NCBI GenBank assembly: GCA_021018995.1
Contig: CM037587.1
Coordinates: 8,453,366 to 8,517,365 of the forward strand
Origin: Chloranthus sessilifolius
Taxonomy: Eukaryota > Streptophyta > Magnoliopsida > Chloranthales > Chloranthaceae
Direction: 5' to 3'
Length of the DNA stretch: 64,000 bases
Below are positions 36,988 to 49,800 of this stretch, piece by piece. The position numbers and the translations under genes were made by a program. How positions within the stretch are numbered: the first letter of the stretch is position 1; every line of letters begins with the position of its first letter. A model generated the notes under the pieces. That model saw only the letters and a program-made list of their open reading frames with translations, had not been told where the DNA came from and did not search any database.

Positions 36988-37741
36988 TCTTTCTAGTGAT
37001 TTATTTTGCCAACTCATTATTCGATAAGGCAGGGTAAGTATTTTAGTTTTTGGGCTTTCATTTTTTTTTTTCCCTCTTGGTTTTAGCTCCATATTCTAAG
37101 GTTAACAGCCAGTGAGTGTTAGCTAATGGCATTTACTCTAGGACAAGGCTCATACACGACTTCTGAGCATATTGGGTAGGTAACACCAGCTTCTGGAACT
37201 GATTCTTGCCGTCAAAAGCTAAAACAGGTTCTGCAGGAATCAGTTTTAAGTGAAATCCTGCTGGAATCCAGAAGCAAAAACCCAATTCCGGATTCCTCGT
37301 TTGCAGGAAATCAATTTTAATTCAAATAAGCTCCAATGAAATGTTAACAAACAGGGCCTAAATCATGGGTCAATTTTTTATACAAAGAATGGATCTAGAA
37401 ATGCACACACAAGCAAATCAAAATACAAAATACAGAGGTTTTTCAGCAATTAATTAGCCATCCCTAATCAATCAGCATATCAACTAATCTTTCGTTCTAA
37501 AACTGAAATCAAATACTAAAAAAATTCCAAAAAATACAAAAAAAAACAACTAGAAATGGTAGAGAAACAACAAATCAAATTGAATCATGAATTAGATGTC
37601 GATTAAAGGAGTACCACTTGGAGAAGGCGCTATCAGCTTGTTCTTATCGCGGGCCATGGGCGACAGTTACGGAGTCGCCTACTTGGAGAGAGAGAGAGAG
37701 AGAGGTGCAAGGCGCTCGAGAGAGGAGAGCCTGAGAGGGTT

Positions 37742-37803
<62 letters not shown>

Positions 37804-40800
37804 CTTGAGGCTGGAGCCTAGAGTCTGAGAGAGAGAGGCGCAGGGCGCTGGAGGCTGAAGCCTAGAGTCTGAGAAAGAGGCGTAGGGCGCTGGCCACAGC
37901 TGGAGAGACTAGAGAGGAGAGAGAGAGAGAGGGTTTGGAGCCGAGAGAGACTGAGATGAGGGAGAGGAGTCTGGTGTTGGAGTCTTGGAGTCGAGAGGGT
38001 TTGGAAACTGGAGAGAATAGAGAGCGAAGCGCTGGAGGTGGTTGGGGGCCCTTTATATATTTTTTAAACCTAGGTTTTAAAAGAGATATTTTTTGGGGGC
38101 CCCTGAAAATCGGGGGCCCAAGGCGGCCGCCTAGCTAGCCTTGGTCTAGGGCCAGCCCTGATTGGAAGTAAGAAGGAGAAGAGAGGAGGCTGGCTGATGG
38201 ATAAAGATAAAAGTTCTAGTACCAGGCCTGAAATTAGTGGGTTTGGAAATGGGATTATCGCGCCTTCTTTGAAGACCCAATTGGTAGCCAAATCGGTGGC
38301 AAGCGATCACATTTCCCAAGTTGGCGGGATTTGACCCTCACGTGAACACTCAAGTGATTACGTGACAGCCAAATCAAGCACAATGTGATTGGGTGTTTAA
38401 ATCTTGAAATAGGTTTCTTGATTCGTATATAAACCCATATCTTATCTCCTATATATATTAGGAGAAGAGTGTTTGCGATGGGTTGGGGGGGGGGATTTGG
38501 TGATAGTCCATATTTTGAGACTTGTAGAGCGGCACGTGATCTTAACCGCACCCAAGAGAATGCACGAGAAAGGCAAACTGTTCTCTATTTATTTCCTTTA
38601 ATGTTTCATCACCTAGTTTTTAGAAAGTTACATAATGGACTATTAAACATGTCTTCATTATAGGTTATTTATTTTCTTTAGGAGGTTTATTTAGTGTAGA
38701 ATTTTTTATTAGATATAATTTAAAGGCTATTTAAAGCCCTATTGTTTCTGTGATTCTCAATTTTGGATTAAATACATTAATGTTTTGAGCATTTGAAGCC
38801 TCATGTCAAGGGGCACAACCCTACACATCTGCCATGCCTGTGCGGCGCCTCGATGCCACTACAACGAGGCCAGCCTAACCCTCCACCAGCTTTGATACCA
38901 TCCTCCTAGAGGACGGGAACTCCCTTTCATGGTTACCTACTTGGCTAAAACCTTCCATACCAACGCATCATGCCCCTTGCGTCACTAATGCTTGCACCTC
39001 CGTGCCTCACTTGGCTTGCTTAAGCTTCACCTTGTGCCATGCACTAGTACCTCGCGTGCAACAGTAGCATATAGCTCCTCATGCTATCCCATTACAACAT
39101 CTCTTGCTGCCATATCGAATCAAGCCCACCATCATGTGTGGTCCTCGCAACCAACACACATCTTAAGCATCCGACCCTCATGCCAACATGCACCACCATG
39201 TATCCAACGAGTGCCTCTCTCATAGCCAACCTATGTGCATCGCGACACATAGATCATGGCATGACAACCTCACTCGGGTGATACACGACATTGCCGAAGC
39301 AACATCCCAGGCCCACCTTTACAGACCTAGGAGACCACTGTGCACCCTTCAGTGCCACAAGGCCCCATGTGTATGGGAGTAGCTCCACGACTCCCGTCCC
39401 ATATATATGGTTTAAATGCCACCTCTTGCCAAATAGCAGGAATACCTCAAACGTATAGGTTTGGCATACTGCCCATACCACACGAATCCTGCCCATGACA
39501 CATGAACCATCCAACACCAATACATGTAAGTCAGCTACCCACATCCACTCGCGTCTAGTTGCCACACTAGCACACTACCTAGCTCGATTAGCCATCTTCG
39601 CCACACATAAGAGAACACATAACGCAATGCAAAGCTTGCACACCTCCACGCTCGCGTGTCACACACCAGCTCCAAGGCTAACGCCTTCATGCTAGCCAAC
39701 CCGCCTAGCTCCAAGGCCCACACGCCTTCCTGCTAGTACCCAGAGTATTGACCCCGCCACACTCAACTAACTGCGGTTAGCATTGGAGTTCCATTTGACC
39801 TTCTCTTATAGAGAGAGTGTTGAGTTATATCTTCATTCAACCACCTTTAAAAGATTTTTTTTGTCTTCTTGCAGGTTTTTATTGGTTTTTGTGTTGAAAA
39901 CTAGTCTTTCCTCTAATGGCTATCGTCTTGTTTGCATCAAATAACATAATCTATGGTAAAAACGTAAAAATAAGTAAGAGGCAATATGTCATTTCTTGCT
40001 TGAATATATTCATGGAATCCTTATTCATAGTTAAGGATGTCAATGGGCCGAGCCAAACCTGGACCGACTCAGGTCAGATTTGGGCCAAAGAAAAAATCGG
40101 AGCCCAAATGCATCCAGGCCGAGCCGGGCCCGATTTCGTATCCTGGCCGGGCTAGGATAGAAAATAATCGGACCCTCAAGCCTGGCGCAAACCCGGCCTG
40201 GCCAAGCCCGACTATTTTAAGGGAAAAGGCGGGCTCGGCCCGATTCTGTCCCGGTCTGAACCCGGTTCAATCCTTCCTACAGGAGACTGCGTCCTCTCTA
40301 ACTACAGTAGTCAGTCAAGTATCTTCAACCCCATGCAGTGCTGTAGCTAAAGGATTAAGAATCTCGCTTGGGGAATATGTTTGCAAGCTCAAAGAAATTG
40401 AAAGGGGCCGGTTTCCCATGAGGCAACAAATTCAATTAAATATTCGCACTTCTGCTACTAGTGTCGCTGAGTAGTGCAGCGGGACGTGCTCAAATTATCT
40501 CAAGTGGTAGTCTTTGATCTTTTTTATAGGAGCCACTCTTATAAAAGTTAGAACTAATGGAGGAGAGTTAGGGTTGGGAAGGAGGAAGAAGAAGATTGAG
40601 GAAATTAAGGTTGAGTTAAAACATCCTCAAACTGTTCTAATATTAGTATTTATATCACGGAGAGTGGAACCCTACATCAATGTTACCTTGGCACTTCTAC
40701 TTTTGGGATTTTTGCCGTGCCGACGCTTGGTGGCACTTGGCACACGTGCGGACCATGGGTCAAAATTATCATCGATACGATATGTACGATCGATTTATAC

Positions 40801-43800
40801 GTATCGTCATTTTGTATGCATATGCCCGGACGATACATTCAATGTATTGTCTGGTATTTTACTATTTTGATACGTATCGTCCGATACGTATCGGTTTTGA
40901 GCTCGGACGATACGTATCGGATACTCGCTATTTTGACCCATGGTGCGGACACTTAGTGGCAATTGGACGCTCAAACAACAAAAAACTTCGAGACATGTAT
41001 GAATACCACATGATACCATCAAAATGCTCTTCATTTTGACCACGATAAAATGAACTTCGTTTAAAAAAAATTGTGTAAAGTTTAGTAATTACTAAATATA
41101 ATGTTTGGATCGGTGAAAACAATTTTATAATATAGTATGCTTTTATTTAGGTTCATGACATATACTATGTATCTTTTCGTTAATTTCTTTCTATATATGT
41201 TCTATCTATTTAATTTATCTTTCTTAAGGCTGTGCCGCCATATTGGAATCTGTAGAAGTTGGCGTGTCAAACATCTATTCAGACATTGACACTTGGCACC
41301 CGTGTCACATGTCTAGGTAACACTGCTCTACATTAGCCATGTAGCGTTCAACGCTGCCCTAGTGCTATTTGGGTGCCAAGTGACACCTAATCCGAAGATC
41401 GGATGTCAAATCAACGTGCACAAGGTTGATTAGGTCCATCCCCATTTATAAGAAAATAAAAAATATATCTTATCCACCGTCCAAAACGTGGTCAAAATTG
41501 GAAAAATTCAATGCACCAGGTTAAGGGGGCGGAGGTCAAACTTTGACCACAATTTTGAGGGGAAAAAAGGTCATTTAAATTTTTTTATTTTATTTTATAG
41601 ATCACATGCCATATGGCAGGTGATCTCGGCACTAGTGTAGCATTCAAACGCCACACCTCTAAGGCAGATACCGCTTATCCTTATATCACATGTACAATAT
41701 CTCACGTACATCAAGACACCCGAAATAAGAGATACAAAAGAATTTAAGTGAACTGCACTAAAGTGGTTACCGTCATCTGAAAAAAAGGGTTTCAATATGA
41801 GTTTTATTTCATTGCTTCATGGCTGGTTGTCCTATTATGTATTCTGATGGGACTAATATGTTGGAAGTTTGTCTTTTCTCCAAGGAAGATACTGTAACCG
41901 TGCCATAGTCTTTCCAGTTCCTCATTGATATATTTGTTCATGTATTCATTTCAGGGTATCTCAGGGCCTATAATTTCCTTAACAATGGCCTATATTTTTA
42001 ATGCAATGACACATTTGGGAAATGATATCCGGTTGATGGCTTTCAAATTTTTCGACCTCGTTGTCCTCCACTATCCATCTTCCTTTTTCTTATATGCTGA
42101 AAAGGTATGTAACTCATTCCTTTGGTATGATGTACTTTATCCATGATATCAAAACTCGGCTGATACCAGTATGTATCAGTTTCGCCGGCAACTGATACCA
42201 ATACCAGTATTGGGGTCGTAGCGGTATTTGGTATCGGCCGATACGATCCTGTATCGGTTGATACTACCGGGTATTGGTCTATGCAGATCGGGTATTGGCC
42301 GATACCCCCTTGATTTGATTTTTTTTTTCTCAAGTTGTTTCACCTTTCTTTAAAAAAATTAAAATTCTTTATCGGCTTATAACGATCCGTATGGGCCGAA
42401 TTGTATCAGTCCTCCGTGGACCAATACCTGATACCGATCCCGAGTTAGATACCTTGCTTTTATCTGTTTCTATTATGTGGAATTATTTTGATTGATTGGA
42501 TCAATTGTTCATGATGTTTAATTGTAACATTATAGTGATAACCACACTTTACTTGATGTTAGCACTTACTACTGATACCAAATCTTTAGCGGCAAATAAT
42601 TGTCAAATTGCAACAAGCGAATTGATCTTTTTGTTGCACTAGTTCTTCAATTGACCTAATTCCTGATGCCAGTTATTTTGCAAATCTTTAATGGTTTTCT
42701 GATGCAGCCACTGCATCTTATTTGAAATGCAAAGAGAAGCCAAAAGTATCTTTATTCTGACTTGATAACGCCTATTATTATAGTAATAGGTAGTGTTGAA
42801 TCTGTTGATGTATATGATTAGCTCAAGGAATAGCTTAATCTAGGAAGTCTTAGGTCACATAATACCTGATTAGACTATTAGATAGGTAATTTAGATTTAG
42901 AACACATCAAGTCAAGATTTAATTGAATTGTGAAGTTTGGAGATAGTGGAATGTCTTAGGCAATTGAATTTAATAACTGACGTAAGTAGCTTTTGTAATT
43001 AGCATGCAAATTTTCTTTTTATTTAGAGTTTCTTTTCAGATGATGGGTTCATTTGAAAGTAGATGAGTTTTGAGTCTTTTTATATAGTCAAGAGGGGGAC
43101 TGCTGCCTTATTTGGACTTGAATGTAGAGAAAATTAGCTTGTTAATCTATTTTTCTTTGGTTGTTTGCCTCCTTTGTTATTTTTTTGGTGAATCAAAGTT
43201 AGTTAACTCAATGGTATTACTTCTTTGTGCATTAAGGTCGTAAGCTTTAGGTCAACCTCCATTAGAAATGTCTTCTCCATAGGTGGGTTAAGGTAGGGGT
43301 TGGCTCTGCGTGTGTATGTGTTGGTAGGGTAGAGAGAGCAATATATCTAACATATCATTGTGCTGTTAGTTCTTTTTCATTGCACCAAGATCAGGTCAAT
43401 CTTACACCATTAATCAGAATTGATTATTGGAGATAGTCTAATTTATGCATGTTCATGTGTGTTTAGGTGTAGGTTTGTCTAGTTAAGGTGTGGGTTTAGT
43501 CCCACCTCACTTACGAGTTCTATTCCTATGTTTCCTCTATATAAAACGGGTTTGTGTCACTCTTGTAATTCACCAAGCTATCAACCATGTAGTACTTTAA
43601 TGTATATTGTTCTCTCCTGTCTCTCCCCCTCTCATCTCATCCATCTCATTTCCATTCTATTTCTATTTATCTTTTATATTTAGTTATATTTAGTTTTCAA
43701 CATGGTATCAGAGGGCCCGCGCGTCCCTAGTGTTTTCATGTCTTGGTTCAGTCTGACGTATGCTCTGTACATCGCCGCCTCGTCGGATCTTTGTGCTCCA

Positions 43801-46800
43801 AAAATCGTGTACATTGTTATTTTATTTGTATCCCCAACATTTTCCTCCTTTTACCTCCATCTAGGTTTGAGACTTAGTGAGGTTATAGCAATGTTTGTTC
43901 TTGAGTTGTCGCCATCCATCCCTATTTTCTGATGTGTGTTGCCTTGCCTATTATTTTTCGTCCATATAATCTGGATTTGAATTAAGGGGGAGAATGAGAG
44001 AAGCGGCTAAGAAGACGTGAAGAAGGCAGAAAGTGTGCTGCTGTAGCTGGCAACTATTGTCACTGAGAAGAAGGAAGGATTAAAAAGAATTTTTTTTTGG
44101 TGACTGTTGACATCAGCCTAGGGTTGCTGATGCCAGCCCTGGTTAAATGTTTGACCTAAGGATGGGATATATTTAGTCCCATTTGAATCTGTTTTTAATT
44201 TCCTACTACTTTCTTAGAGCAATGCATTTGAAGTTGTTTTCAAACCTTTTCAATTTGCATCGGTTTTCCATATGTGATTTTTTGACTATGGTCTGGAATG
44301 GTTTAGTGGAGATTTGAGTGCGTTTTTTAAGTTTGTAAACCTTTAGCCGTGAACCACCTGATTCACCATTTTATGATTACATTGTCATATCAAACCGTCA
44401 GACGTTGATGAAATTTAAAAGAGTGGTTTTTTCTTCTTTGAGGTGCTGACCGTGGCTGATCTGGTGTTTGATGCCTAGTTCGAGTGCTATGAAGGCATTT
44501 ACAGAGGTATTTTTGAGTATTTTTGTGTTTATTTTTTGTTCCAATGCTTATATCATCCATCATTTGCTGTTGATGGTGCCGAATGGCTGTTGGAGGGACA
44601 CAATGATGATGGAGTGGCTGCCGAACGAAGAAGAATAAGAAGATGTGAAGGAAATAAGATTCTCATCTTGTATCTTATAAGAAGATGTGAAGGAAATAAG
44701 AAATGACCTTAAACCTTTGTGTACCGACTCCTAAACGAATCATTTGGGATTCAGAAGTAAAAGCAATAATTTTATTTGTCGTAGTAATGAAGTTGAGGTT
44801 GGTAACTAGATATTTGTGTCGACCTTGATAGTGGGAAAATTTCTTCTCCAACGACCCTGTCCATGAAGGCATTCTGTAGGCCAATTTGATGTGTCAACCA
44901 TGTTAATATCTGTTGGTGTCTGATTTCCAGCAAATTTATCAGTTATTTACTAATTTTGGCTGGTGTTACTACCATACCACTTTATGTACAGCCACCTCAC
45001 TTAAACAAAGGAAAGTTTGCTGACTGTTCTGAATGCGATGATGGAGATCATTTTTCATCCCAATCTTGTACACAGTAGATTTTGTGATCATGGTCTGCCA
45101 TCAGATGGTTAGATGTTGATTCCGCGTGGCGCATATCCCAAAAAGTGAACATGATTATTTCATACTATCAAACGGGTTCACATTCACTTTTAAGGATGTG
45201 TGCCACTTGGAATCAACATCTGACCGTCTGATAGTAAGCCCATGATCTCAAGATCTATCGTGTGGAAGCTTGGGACTAAAAATGATCTCCATCGGCTGAT
45301 TTAAAGCAGTTAACAGATTTTCCTTTGTTTAAGTGAGGTGGCTGTAAAATAAAGTGGTGTAACACCAGCCTTAGTTTTTGATATATTAATCAACATACCA
45401 TTTTAACACATTTATGGTGCAATAGGACACATTTACGTAACGAAACTTGGTATTATATTGTACCTAATTCTTGGCTGTACGTATTTTTTATGATGAAATA
45501 ATCTTGTAATATAAATGCTATATTGATTTCTTTTTTTTCTGATTTTGGGTCTTCCATAACTGATCACCATGGCTCTGCATTGAACAGGTCCTCCAGAATT
45601 ACAGAGATATTCTTCGGAACAATCACATCTATTTACAGGACAAGAGCAACCTCAAAAATGCTCTTGTTGGGCTTGTTCGGTGCTTGTCTTTGTTGCCTGG
45701 CAATAAGAGAAATGCTGATCCATCAAATGGCCAGGTACTGACCATGTCATAAATTCATTTTAAAATTTTTTTTGTTTGGATGTTTGTGTGGGAAATAAAA
45801 TGGGTTGTAAGCATTTTGTTTCAAGATGAGCAGAAAAGTAGTTAAGATAAGATCCCTTGTGAAGTAAAATAAGTTCAAAACACATGGGATGTGCTCTCAC
45901 CGCTGATTGCTAGTCTGATGATTTTTATTATCTGTTTCAAATTAGGTTTGATGAAAAATTTATAAATTCTGGAATACCACTTTTGATCTTTATTATGCTA
46001 ACCCACGCAACTATTGAAAATCATCTATGGAAGAGACATTATGAGCAAGGTGTCAATAACGGTATTGGTATCAGGTATCGGTCTATATTGGACCGATACG
46101 GATACGGTCTCGCTGATACCGTATTGGTCGATAATTTTTAATTTTTTTTAAAAGTAACAAAAATGTTAAAAACTGGTTGTATCGGTCAGTATCGGCCGAT
46201 ATCGAGCCAGTATCGGCCGATTCCGAGACAGTATCGGCCGATACCGAGACAATATTGGCTGATACTGACCAATATCGATCCGATATCGATACAAATACCC
46301 AATGTTGTCAAAAGCGTGAGGCAGGTTCGAGGCGGTGAATCCCTTGGGTCATAAGCGAGGCTTAGGCGGAGCCTAGGCGTCAAGAAAAAGTAATGTTTTA
46401 TTTTATTAAAAGTTGTGTAGAAGATGATCTGTTGTACCATACAGACCACCATACAAATGATTAACATGAATTATGGGAAATGAAAATAACATTTACTGCA
46501 AATAAGCTAATATAATGAACTGATATATGGTACTCTTGTCCATATTTAAGTTAGACGATTCAAACAATTTTTACTATATAATCAAAAGATCAAATGGTTA
46601 GAGATTGAACTTTGTGCTGAACCTCATTCATATATTGGCATGCCAATTGAACACTTGTTCATAAGTTGATAACACTTGTACCCCAATTAGTCAAATGCCT
46701 ATGCACCTTATAGACAACTTCTCGAGTCTAGAGTCCGAAGAGTCGTTGACTACTCCGGTGGGGACACACTTTCCTTCTAAACAGTGTCCATACAACCATA

Positions 46801-49800
46801 GTGGTACGCAATTTTGACCAATATTGTACAATTTACAAACAACGATTTCAGCGAGTAGTACTTGACCGCGTTAAGTGAACAAAAGTGTGCCAGTCAATGG
46901 TTGGGTAAAGTGACTAGAGTCCCATGAGTTGGTGAAAATGCATGCTACTTGTCCAAAATATTCTCTATTATATTTGCAAGTTGAAAGAATATACTTGCAA
47001 GATAGTTTCCTAAACAGTGTTCCTTAATTTACATATCACTCGTCTTTTCTTCTGGTATAAACCCTTAGCAATAGTATAAGAGAGAAAGAAGTGTTGTCTT
47101 CTTCTTTTTTCTTTCAATGGATGAGCAACAATGCATACGAGATTTAGGAACTCTGGTAGAGATGAAAAACTGAGAGAAGGTGCATAAATAGATCTAACTA
47201 ATCGTTTTGGTTATTAGGAAATAAACTTATACTCATTTTAAATGTTAAATTTCTTATAAAAAGCATATATACCTATAAAGTTATAAGTTATAGCTTGTAT
47301 AGCTTATATAATTTAATAACTTTATAAGTTATATTTGCCTTTTATTTATCTTAAAAAAATTATATTTATAAGTTGCCCAAAAGTGTCTCTTTGATGCTTT
47401 TAAGCATGAAACACCATTTGGAAACAAAAAGCAGTTACTTTTTACATTAGCGCTTAAAGCAGTCAGCGCTAGGCACTGGACATACCCTAAGCAGGGCCTA
47501 GGCGGGGCTTTTGACAACAGAGGACCCTAATACCTTTGTCGGGCTGGTATCGGTTCTCAACAAAACCGATACATATCGGTATCGACCGAGTTTTGATACC
47601 ATGATTATGAGCAAGCTGATTATGAATCGATTGGGACAGACTTTCATATACTATATTTCCCATATACTATATTGAACAAACTGATAAAGTTTCTTGTGAT
47701 TGGAAAACTGAAACGCAACAAACTCACTAAAATCTAAAGTACTTGAGGTCACTTTTTGGGATGTGTGACATGTGGAATAAAAAATGTCCATATGATGTTA
47801 TTCCCATGATCTCAAGATAAGTTGTATGGATGATTGGAACGGAAAACGATCTCCATCGCTTGATTCAAAGCAGTCAACGGTTTCCAGCTGTACATAATAG
47901 GGGATATTCAGTATTTGGTGGGGGGTTAGTAGCAGTCCCTTTTTTTTGTTTCAATAAAATCATCCTTCTATTGGTCGATACAGTATTGGTCGAATTATTG
48001 ACCGATACTGAGACCGGTACGCCGAGTTGATTCCTTGGTCTAGATCATCATTTAGTGAGGGTGGCAAATATCGGTTTGAAGCTTTGCAGATGGTTGATTT
48101 TTAACATTTTGTAAGAAAATACGATACATTTCATCAGTGATCATCCTTTATCCCTTAAAACCCTTGAAAGGGAACTCAGGCTCTTAACCTCAATACTACA
48201 TGCTTGAGGGCGTCACCACTTGATTAAAAGGCCCAATGCATTATCCTATATTCCTATATAGATCAATCTCAAAGAAATTGGCTCAAATTGACTCTTGAGA
48301 TTATTTCAAGAAAATTGGATCTCATCAACTCTTGTTTTCATTATTAATTATTCAGTTGATCTCCCTTAAATCCAAAAAACTGAAGTATTGTGTTTTCAGA
48401 ATTAAATGATCTACTTGTTAATTGTTATTGTTTTGTTAGTTGTTTTTGTTAGTTGTTGGTTGTTACTCTACCCTTTCATCCTATGGTTATGCATGATGGT
48501 TCGTACTCGGTAAGTACGTATACATTTTACATTTTGTTAATCATTATTTTTTAGCCTTTTCTCATATTTATCATTTGGTATGAATTCTCTATAGTCTACT
48601 ATGATTTGTAAAGAAATTGAAGCATTTCCCAATGTCTAGTTTCTGCCTAATCCCCCAAGGCCCCGTTTGATAGCCGGAGGAATTGCTGCCTCAGCCTTGC
48701 CTTAGCGCCTTTAAGTCTTTAACAACATTTTAAGGGATGAAAATGAATGACTGACTGTAACGGAAATATGAGCAGTTTGCCATTTTGTCTTTCGTAGCTT
48801 TCAACACTATTGTTTCTCGTATGCAGCTTGGGAATCATTACTCATACGTGATGCGGGAATTAACACTAACCTAATATGATTAGGGCTGAGATTAATTCAG
48901 AATTAAGCAATCAACAAAATTAATAAGAGTTCGATGCCAATCCCTACGGAAAATTTAAGGATTCCTAGTATAGCAATTTGAAATAAATCCGATTAGCGTT
49001 AACTTTTGCAGTACATTCCCTCTAGGATCTAGAAGACTAGGGTTCTAATGAAAGAGCTAGATCTCTGACAGTTTAGGGCATTGAACGAAACCAATGAAGG
49101 ATCCTTTCAATTCCATACTATAGAAATAAAGAAAGAGATTGAATGTATATATCAATTAAAAGGCTCAAAACGAATAAACCTTGTACTCTCGACTTAGGAC
49201 GATCTTGGGCTTAGGAATATGAAAGTTCGAGCAAGCACAATTACGACGTTAATTTGAGATCAATGGAAATAAAATAATTAAACTAGCACTTACAAGTACT
49301 CAAGTGATAGAAGTAGATAAGAAGGATAGATTAATTGGCCTCTCACCAAACCCCATTGGAAGAAAACTCGCTCTTTTAGTCGAAATAATCCCATTCTCGT
49401 AAACTTGAAATTCAATTCAAAGCATTTAATAATTATCAATTGTGTTTAATTGTCTTTACAAGGCTATATTTATGGCTAAGAAAGCCTAAGTAGACTAAAC
49501 GAAATTAGATAGACTCCTATTCTAAAAAGGAAACTAAACAAAGCAATTTCGGGAAAAACAACAATTCTGGCGAATCTCGCCCTCTAATTCGCTCTAGCAA
49601 GACTGGCTCGATCAGGTGAGTTTAAAACTCACTTGAGCGACGATGGTGTTGTCGTTCCTGTCAATTGGAGGCTCTCGGGTCAAGTTTGCTCGAGCGAGAT
49701 TGATTCTCGCTTGGGTGAATCTGACTAGGGAGCTCTTTTTCTAGGCTGTTGTGTTCGCTCGAGCGAGAATGAGACTCGCTCGGGCGAATCTGACCAGAGA

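Larger units (their letters stand above)
35860..38160. mobile_element. 2.3-kb hAT-like element carrying a heparanase-like gene piece
   Basis: The ends CAGGGCTGGCCCT are perfect 13-bp inverted repeats and the flanks are the exact octamer attggaag (35852-35859 and 38161-38168). CAGGG ends and an 8-bp TSD identify the hAT superfamily. No transposase was found. The inside holds a heparanase-like first-exon fragment (36724-36945), a TA repeat, and a GA-rich block (37690-38000). Subterminal ggggcc / ggcccc words occur at both ends. It lies in intron 4. Confidence 0.88.

Noticed and set aside
37596..37808. Arg/Glu-repeat open frame
   Set aside because: It is a translation of the GA repeat inside the hAT-like element.
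39254..39565. 103-codon minus-strand frame
   Set aside because: It lies within a proposed solo LTR and resembles only the equivalent shadow frame of the chromovirus LTR.
40037..40474. 145-codon frame rich in Gly/Pro/Arg
   Set aside because: Its first half is GGCCCGGGCC-family MITE sequence; no host protein similarity was recognised.
48600..48740. A further Tourist-like element suggested by ggccccgtttgatagccgg
   Set aside because: Only one end-like motif is present; no inverted partner or TTA duplication was found nearby.
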